This document shows, piece after piece, positions 26,022 to 34,761 of a stretch of DNA of 64,000 bases. A program made the position numbers and the translations under genes. Origin of the DNA: JABMMZ01 sp964505065 (lineage in GTDB: Bacteria; Bacteroidota; Bacteroidia; NS11-12g; UBA955); the NCBI GenBank assembly GCA_964505065.1, contig CAZDGF010000001.1, positions 47,139 to 111,138 of the forward strand, read 5' to 3'. Numbering within the stretch: the stretch's first letter is position 1; every line of letters begins with the position of its first letter. The notes beneath the pieces were generated by a model that did no database searches, was not told the origin of the DNA, and saw only the letters and a program-made list of their open reading frames with translations.

Positions 26022-26876
26022 ATGGTAAAAAAACTTTGGATAATAACAGGACCAACAGCCAGCGGAAAAACAGATTTTGCTATTGAGAAAGCATTACAAT
26101 TAGGCTGCCCCATACTTTCGGCAGATAGCCGCCAAGTATATAAAGAGCTGAATATTGGTGTAGCAAAACCCAATGCCAAGCAGCTGCAAAAAGTACAACA
26201 TTTTTTTATTAGCCATATTGGTATTCAATACGATTTCAATACAGGAATATATGCCAAAGAAGCAAGGCATTTAATTAATCAATTGTTTTATTATTACAAT
26301 GATATTGTGCTTTGTGGCGGCACAGGTTTGTATATTCAAGCGTTAATAAATGGCTTAGATGCCTTGCCGCAAAAAGATGAAAGTTTAAGACTTGAGCTTA
26401 ACCAAATAATTGAAGAAAAAGGCATTATAGAAGTTCAAAAAATATTAAAAGAACTGTCTTTTGAAAAATACAACGAAACGGAAATAAATAATCCACAACG
26501 GCTAATAAGAGCCATAGAAATTTTCAAAAACAAAAAACCTATTGCTGCTTATTTACCCAACTTTGAATACCCATTTAGTATAGAAAATTTAACTATTGAA
26601 CTACCAAGAGAAATACTTTATGAACGTATCAATTTAAGAGTAGATTCTATGATAGCGCAAGGATTGGAAGAAGAAGCAAAATCATTCTATGAATTAAAAC
26701 ATTTGAATGCCTTACAAACTGTAGGCTACGTAGAATGGTGGGATTATTTTGAAAATAAAATAACAAAAGCGGAAGTAATTGAAAAAATAAAGCAGCACAC
26801 ACGAAATTATGCTAAAAGGCAAATTACATGGAATAAAAACAGAGGTAATTTGTTGAAAACTGAAATTAAATTATAA
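26022..26876 (+). CDS. miaA: tRNA dimethylallyltransferase
   Basis: 284 aa. Adds dimethylallyl to A37 of tRNAs reading UNN codons. P-loop GPTASGKTDFA at residues 9-19, substrate segment LSADSRQVYKELNIGVAKP, LCGGTGLYIQALINGL, and C-terminal KQHTRNYAKRQITWNK. At 284 aa it is a little shorter than the roughly 300-310 aa of many homologues; the C terminus ends just after the conserved RQ-TW motif. Its end overlaps convergent hppD by 6 bp. The methylthio step that often follows in this pathway (miaB) is not in the window. Confidence 0.94.
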   Translation: MVKKLWIITGPTASGKTDFAIEKALQLGCPILSADSRQVYKELNIGVAKPNAKQLQKVQHFFISHIGIQYDFNTGIYAKEARHLINQLFYYYNDIVLCGGTGLYIQALINGLDALPQKDESLRLELNQIIEEKGIIEVQKILKELSFEKYNETEINNPQRLIRAIEIFKNKKPIAAYLPNFEYPFSIENLTIELPREILYERINLRVDSMIAQGLEEEAKSFYELKHLNALQTVGYVEWWDYFENKITKAEVIEKIKQHTRNYAKRQITWNKNRGNLLKTEIKL

Positions 26877-27998
26877 ATTTCCTCTTAACTCTTGCTCTCG
26901 TTCTAAAGCTTCGAAAAGAGCTTTAAAATTGCCCGCACCAAAAGATTTTGCACCTTTGCGTTGTATAATTTCTATAAATAAGGTTGGTCTATCTTCTAAA
27001 GGTTTTGTAAACAATTGCAATAAATAGCCTTCTTCATCTCTATCTACTAAAATTCCTAACTCTTTTAAAGGTTCAATTTCTTCATCTATTTTGCCTACCC
27101 TTTCTAATAAGTCATCGTAATAAGTAGCGGGCACTCTTAAAAACTCAACACCACGAGCCATTAAATCTTTTACAGTTTTTACAATATCTGCTGTTGCAAT
27201 TGCTATATGTTGTACACCTTCTCCTTCATAAAAATCTAAATATTCTTCAATTTGTGATTTCTTTTTACCTTCGGCAGGCTCATTGATAGGAAACTTAACA
27301 TAGCCATTGCCATTGCTCATTACTTTGCTCATTAAAGCTGAATATTCGGTAGAAATTTGCTTATCATCAAAAGTTAAAATATTTTTAAAACCCATCACAT
27401 CTTCATACCATTTTACAGTTTCATTCATTCGCCCCCAGCCTACATTGCCTACACAATGGTCTATATATAAAAGCCCTGTTGGTGCAGGATTGTATGTACT
27501 TTCCATTTTTACATACCCTGGCATAAATGCACCATTGTAATTTTTTCTTTCTATAAACATGTGAACAGTTTCGCCATAAGTATATATTCCACTCATTTTT
27601 AATTCGCCATGTTCGTCTTTTAAAGTTGTAGGCTCTAAATACGATTTTGCGCCACGCTTTGTAGTTTGTTCGTAAGCATCGTAAGCATCGTTTACCATTA
27701 AAGCCATAATTTTTACGCCATCGCCATGTTTTTTAATGTGTTCCGAGATAGGGTGTTCGGATTTTAATGGAGTAGTAAGCACCAAACGTATTTTATTTTG
27801 AACTAAAACATAGCTTGCACGGTCTTTTACACCTGTTTCTGGTCCTGCATAAGCTTGGGTTTGAAAGCCAAAGGCAGTTTTATAAAAATGAGCCGCTTGC
27901 TTTGCATTGCCAACATAAAGTTCAATATAATCTGTACCATTTAAAGGTAAAAAATCGTTTTCAATTGTTGATTTAATTTCTGAAATTAGAGTATCCAT
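26871..27998 (-). CDS. hppD: 4-hydroxyphenylpyruvate dioxygenase
   Basis: 375 aa. Fe(II) enzyme converting 4-hydroxyphenylpyruvate to homogentisate in tyrosine degradation; needs O2. Two vicinal-oxygen-chelate halves are present. Iron ligands are a His in YIDHCVGNV, a His in GVQHIAIAT, and a Glu in FIEIIQRKG; QLFTKP is the conserved substrate-site region. ATG lies 7 nt after a -7 box. The downstream pathway (hmgA, fahA) is not in the window. The gene ends overlap convergent miaA by 6 bp. Confidence 0.95.
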   Translation of the reverse strand: MDTLISEIKSTIENDFLPLNGTDYIELYVGNAKQAAHFYKTAFGFQTQAYAGPETGVKDRASYVLVQNKIRLVLTTPLKSEHPISEHIKKHGDGVKIMALMVNDAYDAYEQTTKRGAKSYLEPTTLKDEHGELKMSGIYTYGETVHMFIERKNYNGAFMPGYVKMESTYNPAPTGLLYIDHCVGNVGWGRMNETVKWYEDVMGFKNILTFDDKQISTEYSALMSKVMSNGNGYVKFPINEPAEGKKKSQIEEYLDFYEGEGVQHIAIATADIVKTVKDLMARGVEFLRVPATYYDDLLERVGKIDEEIEPLKELGILVDRDEEGYLLQLFTKPLEDRPTLFIEIIQRKGAKSFGAGNFKALFEALEREQELRGNL

Positions 27999-28005
27999 AT
28001 TGTGG

Positions 28006-28013
28006 CAAAATTA
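28006..28013 (-). promoter_or_regulatory. -7 box of hppD, near-leaderless
   Basis: Minus strand TAATTTTG ends 7 nt before the ATG at 27998. Confidence 0.5.
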
Positions 28014-28053
28014 ATGAAATTAGGTAATTAATTTAAATTTTATTGCACATAAA

Positions 28054-28078
28054 AAATCCCTAAAAACTTTAGGGATTT
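28054..28078 (-). terminator. Rho-independent terminator of rpsA
   Basis: Perfect 11-bp stem AAATCCCTAAA (28054-28064) with TTTAGGGATTT (28068-28078) and a 3-nt loop. On the minus strand the stem ends in a T run. It lies 55 nt after the rpsA stop. Confidence 0.85.
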
Positions 28079-28132
28079 AATCAAATTATAATAATTTTTA
28101 TGAATTGCTTAAATTAAGCGAAAATCAAAAAT

Positions 28133-30301
28133 TTAGGCAGTTAATGTTTTAGCTTCTTCTATCCAAGTATGCCATTGCTCAAGGCTTGTCATACTATCTC
28201 GTGTTTCTAATTCAGCTATTTTCTCATCTGTTAAAGCTATCAAATCTGCAAAAGAATGAATACCCAAAGCATTTAATCTTTTTTCGAAAGCTGGACCAAC
28301 ACCGTTAATTTTTTTCAAATCATCACCTTTGGTTGCTTTTACTTTTTTTTCAGCAACTGGGGCAGTTTCTTCTACTTTAACTTGTTCGGTTTTAGCATCA
28401 GCTTCTTTTTTATCGGCTTTTACTTTTGCATCTTTTACACCAGCTGTGTCAAACATTGCTTTTAAATCACTAAAGGCATCAAGTTCGCCCAATGTAGATT
28501 TATCGTTCGCTTTGTTTATGTTTTTAACATTTTTAGTTGCAGCTTTAGTATCTCTTTCAGCATTGTTTTGTTCTTCCACTTTTTTAGCTTTTTCTTCGGC
28601 TTTCCAAGTATTGGTATGCGATAAAATAATGCTTTTGTTTTCTTTGTTAAATTCTATAACCTCAAAAGCCAATACTTCGTCTTCTTTTATTTTGCTTCCG
28701 TTTTCTCTTACCAAATGGCGTTTTGGCGCAAATCCATCAATACCATATTGTAATTGAACATTAGCTCCTTTATCGTTGTTGCCAACAATTGTACCTTCGT
28801 GTACTGTGCCAACATTGAAAATAGTTTCAAAAGTATCCCAAGGATTTTCTTCTAATTGTTTGTGTCCTAAAGATAAGCGTCTGTTTTCAGAATCTACCTC
28901 TAATACCACAACATCAATTTTTTCGTCTTTTTTAGTAAACTCAGATGGGTGTTTTATTTTTTTGGTCCAAGATAAATCAGAAACGTGAACCAAACCATCT
29001 ACACCTTCTTCAAGCTCTATGAATAAGCCATAGCTTGTTAAGTTTTTAACTATACCGCTATGTTTAGTACCAGCTTTGTATTTTTCAACAATAGTAGCCC
29101 AAGGGTCAGGCGTTAATTGTTTAATGCCTAAACTCATTTTATGCTCTTCTTTATCAACAGATAAAACAATAGCTTCAACATCATCGCCAGCTTTTAAGAA
29201 ATCGTGTGGGGTGCGTAAATGGCTGCTCCAGCTCATTTCAGAAACGTGTACCAAGCCTTCAACACCTGGTTTAATTTCTATAAATGCGCCATAATCGGCA
29301 ACAGTTACAACTTTACCACTCACTTTTTCGCCTACTTTAATTGTAGCTTCTACAGAATCCCAAGGGTGTTCTGATAATTGTTTCATACCTAATGATATAC
29401 GTTTTTTCTCGTCATCAAATTCTAAAACAACCACATTTATTTTTTGCTCTAACGCCAATACCTCTTCTGGGTGGTTAATTCTACCCCAAGAAATATCGGT
29501 AATATGCAATAAGCCATCAATACCACCTAAATCTACAAATACACCAAATGGCGCAATGTTTTTAACAATACCTTCAAGTACTTGTCCTTTTTCTAATTTA
29601 GATAAGATTGTAGATTTTTGAGCTTCAATATCATCTTCAATTAATATTTTGTGAGAAACAACAACATTTTTAAATATTTCGTTTACTTTCACAATTTTGA
29701 ATTCCATGTCTTTGCCAACGTACTGGTCGTAATCCTTAATTGGTTTAACATCTATTTGGGAACCTGGTAAGAAAGCATCCATGCCTAAAGCATCTACTAC
29801 CAATCCACCTTTTGTTCTGCTTTTCACTAATCCTGTAAGTACTACGCCTTCTTCCATAGCTTTGATAATATTTACCCAAGCTTTTTCTTGAATTGCACGT
29901 TTACGAGAAAGGATTAATTGACCATTTAAGTCTTCTGTATTTTCTACATAAACTTCTACAGTATCGCCCACTTTAATGTCTGGCAAATCTTTAAATTCAT
30001 TTTTAGATACAATACCATCCGATTTAAAGCCAATGTTAATCACTATTTCTCTATCTGAAATGGCTACCACTTGACCGCTTACTAAATCGTTTTCAACAAT
30101 ATTTTTAATAGAATTTGTGTAAAGAGATTCTAACTCTTTTCTTTGGCTATTGTCGTAATTACCAAAGCCTGCATTGTCCATACTCCAATCGAAATCACCA
30201 GCAGCTGGAGTAGCTTCTTTTTTAGCTGGATTTTGTGGGGTTGCTGTGGCTGCCTCAACACTGGTTGTAGCTGTGCCTTCGTTTAATTGTTCTTCTGTCA
30301 A
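28133..30301 (-). CDS. rpsA: 30S ribosomal protein S1 with C-terminal helix-hairpin-helix extension
   Basis: 722 aa from the TTG at 30301. Six S1 (OB-fold) repeats are recognisable; the most canonical are VFVDLGGIDGLLHITDISW, AFIEIKPGVEGLVHVSEMSW and LFIELEEGVDGLVHVSDLSW. After the sixth repeat a Lys/Glu-rich linker of about 90 residues leads to a final domain, KINGVGPAFEKRLNALGI, a helix-hairpin-helix found in a few other Bacteroidota proteins. E. coli S1 has 557 aa, so about 165 are extra. A longer frame to 30331 was rejected, because its TTG is the end of the -7 box TAAATTTG. A strong AGGAGG lies 9 nt before the chosen TTG. Confidence 0.9.
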   Translation of the reverse strand: MTEEQLNEGTATTSVEAATATPQNPAKKEATPAAGDFDWSMDNAGFGNYDNSQRKELESLYTNSIKNIVENDLVSGQVVAISDREIVINIGFKSDGIVSKNEFKDLPDIKVGDTVEVYVENTEDLNGQLILSRKRAIQEKAWVNIIKAMEEGVVLTGLVKSRTKGGLVVDALGMDAFLPGSQIDVKPIKDYDQYVGKDMEFKIVKVNEIFKNVVVSHKILIEDDIEAQKSTILSKLEKGQVLEGIVKNIAPFGVFVDLGGIDGLLHITDISWGRINHPEEVLALEQKINVVVLEFDDEKKRISLGMKQLSEHPWDSVEATIKVGEKVSGKVVTVADYGAFIEIKPGVEGLVHVSEMSWSSHLRTPHDFLKAGDDVEAIVLSVDKEEHKMSLGIKQLTPDPWATIVEKYKAGTKHSGIVKNLTSYGLFIELEEGVDGLVHVSDLSWTKKIKHPSEFTKKDEKIDVVVLEVDSENRRLSLGHKQLEENPWDTFETIFNVGTVHEGTIVGNNDKGANVQLQYGIDGFAPKRHLVRENGSKIKEDEVLAFEVIEFNKENKSIILSHTNTWKAEEKAKKVEEQNNAERDTKAATKNVKNINKANDKSTLGELDAFSDLKAMFDTAGVKDAKVKADKKEADAKTEQVKVEETAPVAEKKVKATKGDDLKKINGVGPAFEKRLNALGIHSFADLIALTDEKIAELETRDSMTSLEQWHTWIEEAKTLTA

Positions 30302-30359
30302 ATTTTGTTTCCTCCTTTGTAGGGGCGGCAAATTTAGATTATTTTATTTAAAATAACAA
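30302..30359 (-). promoter_or_regulatory. rpsA promoter and strong Shine-Dalgarno
   Basis: Minus strand TTG (30357-30359), 20-nt spacer, TAAATTTG (30329-30336), then a leader of about 22 nt with AGGAGG (30311-30316) placed 9 nt before the TTG start at 30301. It is the only clear six-base Shine-Dalgarno I noticed in the window, so it marks rpsA as differently translated. Confidence 0.65.
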
Positions 30360-30390
30360 TAGCTTTAAAATTGTTTCAAATTTAAATTTT

Positions 30391-30432
30391 AGGGCAAAAA
30401 AAAAGTTGAGCAATAATGCTCAACTTTTTTTT
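30391..30432 (-). terminator. Rho-independent terminator of the alanine-rich lipoprotein gene
   Basis: GTTGAGCA (30405-30412), loop ATAA, TGCTCAAC (30417-30424), extended by a run of nine A on the left and eight T on the right. It works in either direction in principle. It lies about 20 nt past the lipoprotein stop codon. Confidence 0.85.
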
Positions 30433-30451
30433 AGTATTTAAAAGGTTTTAT

Positions 30452-31093
30452 TTATTTACCTTCAGTTTTGTTTTCAATTTTTTGACCAGCAAAGAAACCA
30501 GCAATTTTAACTTTAGAAGCAGCAACTTTTAATTTGTCGCCAGCACCCATATCTTTTTCAATTGTGTTTTTGTAAGCATCCATACCTTCGTAGAAAGCTT
30601 TTGCATTAGCTAAAGATTCAGTAGTCCAATCAGTTTCTTTTCTACCTTTAATAGCACCTAAAAATTTATCGTAAACACCAGCAGCATTTGCGCCTGTTAA
30701 GAAAGAGAAATCTTTATCATCTTTCATTGTAACACCAGCCCAAGTAGCAGCTTCAGCTAAAGCAGCAACTGTTGGAGTTGTAGTTGTAGCAGCAGTTTTA
30801 GCAGCGGCTAATTCAGCTTTTTTCGCTTCAGCATAAGCAGCCCATTTAGCAGCAGCAGCAGCTAATTTAGCTTTATCTTCAGCGTTTAATTTAGCAGTAT
30901 CAATACCAGAAGTAGCAGTTGTGTAAGCAGCTTCGTAACCAGCCCAAGCAGCTGAATCAGCAGTACCTAAACCTACAATAGAATCTACCCATGAAGATGC
31001 TGTAGCTACTGCAGGATTTGACTCAACTTGAGTAGCGTTGTTGCAAGCTGCAAATGAAGCTGCAACAAATGATGCGATGATTAATTTTTTCAT
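30452..31093 (-). CDS. Alanine-rich predicted lipoprotein
   Basis: 213 aa from the ATG giving MKKLIIASF. A lipoprotein signal ends in ASFAAC. The mature part is low complexity in Ala, Lys, Thr and Trp-spaced segments (for example LAAAAAKWAAYAEAKKAEL), probably helical or coiled-coil. No family was recognised. The longer frame to 31150 was rejected because it starts upstream of the promoter box. A clear promoter, an isolated strong terminator and uniform use of a few Ala codons suggest an abundant envelope protein. Confidence 0.6.
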   Translation of the reverse strand: MKKLIIASFVAASFAACNNATQVESNPAVATASSWVDSIVGLGTADSAAWAGYEAAYTTATSGIDTAKLNAEDKAKLAAAAAKWAAYAEAKKAELAAAKTAATTTTPTVAALAEAATWAGVTMKDDKDFSFLTGANAAGVYDKFLGAIKGRKETDWTTESLANAKAFYEGMDAYKNTIEKDMGAGDKLKVAASKVKIAGFFAGQKIENKTEGK

Positions 31094-31119
31094 TCTTTTT
31101 TTATTTTTTAAAATTTCTG

Positions 31120-31150
31120 CAAAAGTATAACATATTTTATTCTTTTTCAA
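31120..31150 (-). promoter_or_regulatory. Promoter of the alanine-rich lipoprotein gene
   Basis: Minus strand TTG (31148-31150), 20-nt spacer, TACTTTTG (31120-31127). Spacing and both boxes match the phylum consensus. Leader about 20 nt. Confidence 0.65.
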
Positions 31151-31267
31151 AGAAATTTTATTTATTGGTAAATTTTTTGCATAAAATTATTTATACTATT
31201 GATTTTCAGTAGTATATATTTTAATTTTTTTAATTATCTGTTAATTTTTGCATTATTGCAATAGCTT

Positions 31268-33370
31268 TTGAACCCACATTTTTTACATACTTCTATTGAA
31301 TTTCTGAAAGGCATTGGGCAGCAAAAAGCCGAATTGATAAAAGCTGAAACCAATATTCATACCTTTAATGATTTAATCCATTACTTTCCTAATAGGTATG
31401 TAGATAAATCTTTTATTACCACTATTGAGGCTATAAATGACGATACTGTAAATATTCAGCTAAGAGGCAAGCTTATAGATATTCAACAATTAGGAACTAA
31501 GCAGGGCAAACGCCTTTCGGTTATTATACAAGATAAAACAGGGGCAATAGAATTGGTATGGTTTAAAAATTTTCAATATGTTGTAAAAGCCTTAAAATTA
31601 GATGCGATATATACTGTGTATGGCAAGGTAAACGATTTTAAAGGCAAAATATCTATTGTACATCCTGAAATAAAACTTTATACCACAGAAGACGACCAAA
31701 CAGGCTTGGCTATGGAGCCTATATATCCTTTAACCGAAAAATTAAAAGCACGCTTTATGGATTCTAAATTTTTTATGAATGCCATTAAGCAAATTATTAC
31801 CCACCCCCAATTTGATTTGCCAGAGTATATTCCAGAGTCGGTAGCTAAGCCTTTAAAGCTTATTTCTAGAAACCATGCCTACTATTTTATCCATTTGCCT
31901 ACCAATACTAAAACCCAATTGGCAGCAGAAAAAAGGATAAAATTTGACGAAATGTTTACCCTTGCCATGCGCAATGAAAAAAACAAAATTACCCGTTTGC
32001 AAGAACAAAAGGGCATTAAAATGCTAAAAGTGGGCGATAATTTCAATACGTTTTATAACCAATATTTAAGTTTTGAACTTACCAATGCGCAAAAATATGT
32101 AATAAAAGAAATAAAAGCAGATATTAGCAGTGGCAAGCAAATGAACCGCCTTTTGCAGGGCGATGTGGGTAGCGGAAAAACAGTTGTAGCCCTTTTGTGT
32201 ATGCTTATGGCTATAGACAATGGCTACCAAACCTGCCTAATGGCTCCTACAGAAATATTGGCTACCCAACATTATTTTACCTTAAAAGATATGTTGCAAA
32301 ATTTACCTTTAAAAATTCAACTTTTAACAGGTTCTACCACAAAAAAAAATAGAACCCAAATACTTGAAGCACTCAAAAACAATGAGCTTGATATATTGAT
32401 AGGCACGCATGCTTTGATAGAAGATGATGTTACTTTTAAACAATTGGGCTTTGTGGTTATAGACGAGCAACACCGCTTTGGCGTAGCCCAAAGGGCAAGG
32501 TTATGGAACAAAAGCCCTACCATTCCGCATGTATTGGTAATGACAGCAACGCCTATTCCTCGCACATTGGCTATGACAGTGCATGGCGAGCTTGATGTAT
32601 CTGTTATAAATGAATTGCCAAAAGATAGAAAACCCATAAAAACAATGCACAGAGACGACAGTTTTAGAGCAGATATAATGGCTTTTATTGAAAAAGAAAT
32701 TGAAAAAGGCAGGCAGGCATATATTGTATATCCATTAATTGAAGAAAGTAGTAAATTGGATTTAAACGATTTAATGAATGGCTACGAGGTGGTGTGCAGC
32801 TATTTTCCTATTCCAAAATACCAAATAAGCCTATTGCATGGCAAAATGAAAGCCGATGTTAAGGAAATGGAAATGAAACGTTTTAAAGATGGTATTACAC
32901 AAATTATGGTTTCTACAACGGTAATAGAGGTGGGTGTAAATGTGCCAAATGCCAGTGTTATGGTTATAGAAAATGCCAATAGATTTGGTTTATCGCAATT
33001 GCATCAATTAAGAGGACGTGTGGGGCGAGGAGCAGAGCAAAGCTTTTGTATTTTAATGAGTAAAGATACTTTAAATTTTACTGCAAAAAAACGATTAACT
33101 ACGATGTGTAAAACCAATAATGGCTTTGAAATATCGGAAGTAGATTTGGAATTGCGTGGCCCAGGCGATATGTTGGGCACAAGGCAAAGCGGATTGCCCG
33201 ATTTTAAATTGTTAGATTTGGTAAAAGACGATGAAATAATAGATTTAGCCAAAAGGGCAGCAAATTTTGTATTGAAAAATGATACACAACTTGCAAAACC
33301 TGAAAACAAAATGCTTTTAGATTATTTACAAAAACACCAACAAGATAATTTTTGGGGAAGAGTGAGTTAG
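31268..33370 (+). CDS. recG: ATP-dependent DNA helicase RecG
   Basis: 700 aa. The order is a wedge OB domain at the N terminus, then superfamily 2 helicase motifs: LLQGDVGSGKTVVALL, the DEQH box in VIDEQHRFGV, VMTATPIPRTLAM, and the late motif VIENANRFGLSQLHQLRGRVGRG. RecG unwinds branched DNA at stalled forks and in recombination. The start is TTG; the sequence from it matches the family start (SIEFLKGIGQQKAEL). The gene is monocistronic and converges on pyrD. Confidence 0.95.
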   Translation: MNPHFLHTSIEFLKGIGQQKAELIKAETNIHTFNDLIHYFPNRYVDKSFITTIEAINDDTVNIQLRGKLIDIQQLGTKQGKRLSVIIQDKTGAIELVWFKNFQYVVKALKLDAIYTVYGKVNDFKGKISIVHPEIKLYTTEDDQTGLAMEPIYPLTEKLKARFMDSKFFMNAIKQIITHPQFDLPEYIPESVAKPLKLISRNHAYYFIHLPTNTKTQLAAEKRIKFDEMFTLAMRNEKNKITRLQEQKGIKMLKVGDNFNTFYNQYLSFELTNAQKYVIKEIKADISSGKQMNRLLQGDVGSGKTVVALLCMLMAIDNGYQTCLMAPTEILATQHYFTLKDMLQNLPLKIQLLTGSTTKKNRTQILEALKNNELDILIGTHALIEDDVTFKQLGFVVIDEQHRFGVAQRARLWNKSPTIPHVLVMTATPIPRTLAMTVHGELDVSVINELPKDRKPIKTMHRDDSFRADIMAFIEKEIEKGRQAYIVYPLIEESSKLDLNDLMNGYEVVCSYFPIPKYQISLLHGKMKADVKEMEMKRFKDGITQIMVSTTVIEVGVNVPNASVMVIENANRFGLSQLHQLRGRVGRGAEQSFCILMSKDTLNFTAKKRLTTMCKTNNGFEISEVDLELRGPGDMLGTRQSGLPDFKLLDLVKDDEIIDLAKRAANFVLKNDTQLAKPENKMLLDYLQKHQQDNFWGRVS

Positions 33371-33489
33371 GGAATTTTTGATTTTTTAATTTTTGATTTT
33401 TGGATTTTCAAATTGCCGCAGCCTGTTTAGCCTTTACGGAAAATGCACAAATTTTTTTTGAAAGGTCATTGAATTTGTCGAAATATAGA

Positions 33490-33615
33490 TTTTAGTCACT
33501 TCGAGTAGTTCCTTTGCGTTGAAAGGAAAGTATAGAGAAGTGGGGAAAGTGAATGCCACTTTTCGATACAAAAATGCAAAGCCTCACGCATGTGCGGGAT
33601 TACTCGAAGAGACAA
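33490..33615. repeat. Structured intergenic element with nested hairpins
   Basis: Between convergent recG and pyrD. Outer arms CTTCGAGTA (33499-33507) and TACTCGAAG (33601-33609) pair over about 90 bases. Inside are TTCCTTT/AAAGGAA with a 6-nt loop, AAGTGG/CCACTT, and CGCA/TGCG. This nesting is not seen elsewhere in the gap. No gene is present; the rest of the 277-bp gap is low-complexity TTTTTGATTTT-type sequence. Confidence 0.5.
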
Positions 33616-33646
33616 GCATTATTCATTTTTAATTCATAATTTTTCA

Positions 33647-34666
33647 TTACTCCACTCCTTGCACCAATGCTGGTCCTTCATATATAAACCCAGAATACAC
33701 TTGCACCAAAGCTGCTCCGTTTTCAAATTTCTCATTGGCATCTTGCCCATTCAATATACCGCCAACACCAATAATGGGTACTGCATCTTTTAGTTTTTGA
33801 TTTAAGTATGCCAATACCTCTGTAGATTTTTGCATAACAGGCTTACCGCTTAGTCCACCCATACCTATTTGTTCCACTGTTAGTTTATCGGTTGTTAAGC
33901 CCTCTCTGCTTATGGTTGTATTGGTGGCTACAAGCCCATCAATACCTGTTTCAAGCGTTAGGCTAACAATATCGTCAAGCTGCTCATTGCTCAAATCGGG
34001 GGCTATTTTTAGCAATATTGGCAATTGCTTTTGCCCTTTTTCTACAAATTCTTTTCTAATAGCAATTAGCGAATTTAAAATTGCCATGAGCGGTTTTTTA
34101 TCTTGCAATTCCCTTAATCCTGGTGTATTGGGGCTGCTTACATTTACTGTAAAATAATCTACACAAGCATATAATTTAGTAAAACAAATTTCATAATCCT
34201 TTATTGCCTCTTCATTAGGTGTTATTTTATTTTTACCAATATTGCCACCTACAATTAAGTTTTTAGGGCGTTTTTTTAAGCGTTCAACAATAGCATCTGC
34301 ACCATCGTTGTTAAAGCCCATACGGTTTATTACTGCTTGGTCTTTTACCAATCTAAACAAGCGTGGTTTATTGTTTCCTGCTTGGGCTATAGGGGTTACA
34401 GTGCCTATTTCCACATGCCCAAAACCCAATGTTTGCATAACTTTTAAATACTTTGCGTTTTTATCAAAACCAGCTGCCAAACCTACCCTATTTGGAAATT
34501 GAATGCCAAAAACATTTACAGATTTAGCATTTTTATTTTTATAAATTTGTTTGATTACAAAACCAACACCAGGTATAGCCACTAAAAATTGCAAAATATT
34601 GAGCGTTACATAATGGGCTTTTTCTGCCGACATAAGGAATAAAACGGAGCGAATAAGTTTAAACAT
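33647..34666 (-). CDS. pyrD: Dihydroorotate dehydrogenase (quinone), class 2
   Basis: 339 aa. FMN-containing membrane-associated enzyme of pyrimidine synthesis. The N-terminal hydrophobic helix (residues about 1-20) is the quinone-tunnel extension that marks class 2. FMN and substrate motifs: GLAAGFDKNAKY, INRMGFNNDGAD, catalytic Ser in VNVSSPNTPGLRELQ, and GGLSGKPVMQKSTEV. It has its own -7 box and stands between convergent recG and the acyl-CoA ligase gene. Confidence 0.95.
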   Translation of the reverse strand: MFKLIRSVLFLMSAEKAHYVTLNILQFLVAIPGVGFVIKQIYKNKNAKSVNVFGIQFPNRVGLAAGFDKNAKYLKVMQTLGFGHVEIGTVTPIAQAGNNKPRLFRLVKDQAVINRMGFNNDGADAIVERLKKRPKNLIVGGNIGKNKITPNEEAIKDYEICFTKLYACVDYFTVNVSSPNTPGLRELQDKKPLMAILNSLIAIRKEFVEKGQKQLPILLKIAPDLSNEQLDDIVSLTLETGIDGLVATNTTISREGLTTDKLTVEQIGMGGLSGKPVMQKSTEVLAYLNQKLKDAVPIIGVGGILNGQDANEKFENGAALVQVYSGFIYEGPALVQGVE

Positions 34667-34700
34667 ATTGTATAGTATAAGTTAGAGTAAAATAGTTTTG

Positions 34701-34708
34701 CAAAATTA
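34701..34708 (-). promoter_or_regulatory. -7 box of pyrD
   Basis: Minus strand TAATTTTG, 34 nt upstream of the ATG at 34666. Confidence 0.4.
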
Positions 34709-34761
34709 CCGCATAATTATTTATCTAAATATTAATTGGTGTATTAAATATTAACAAACCA

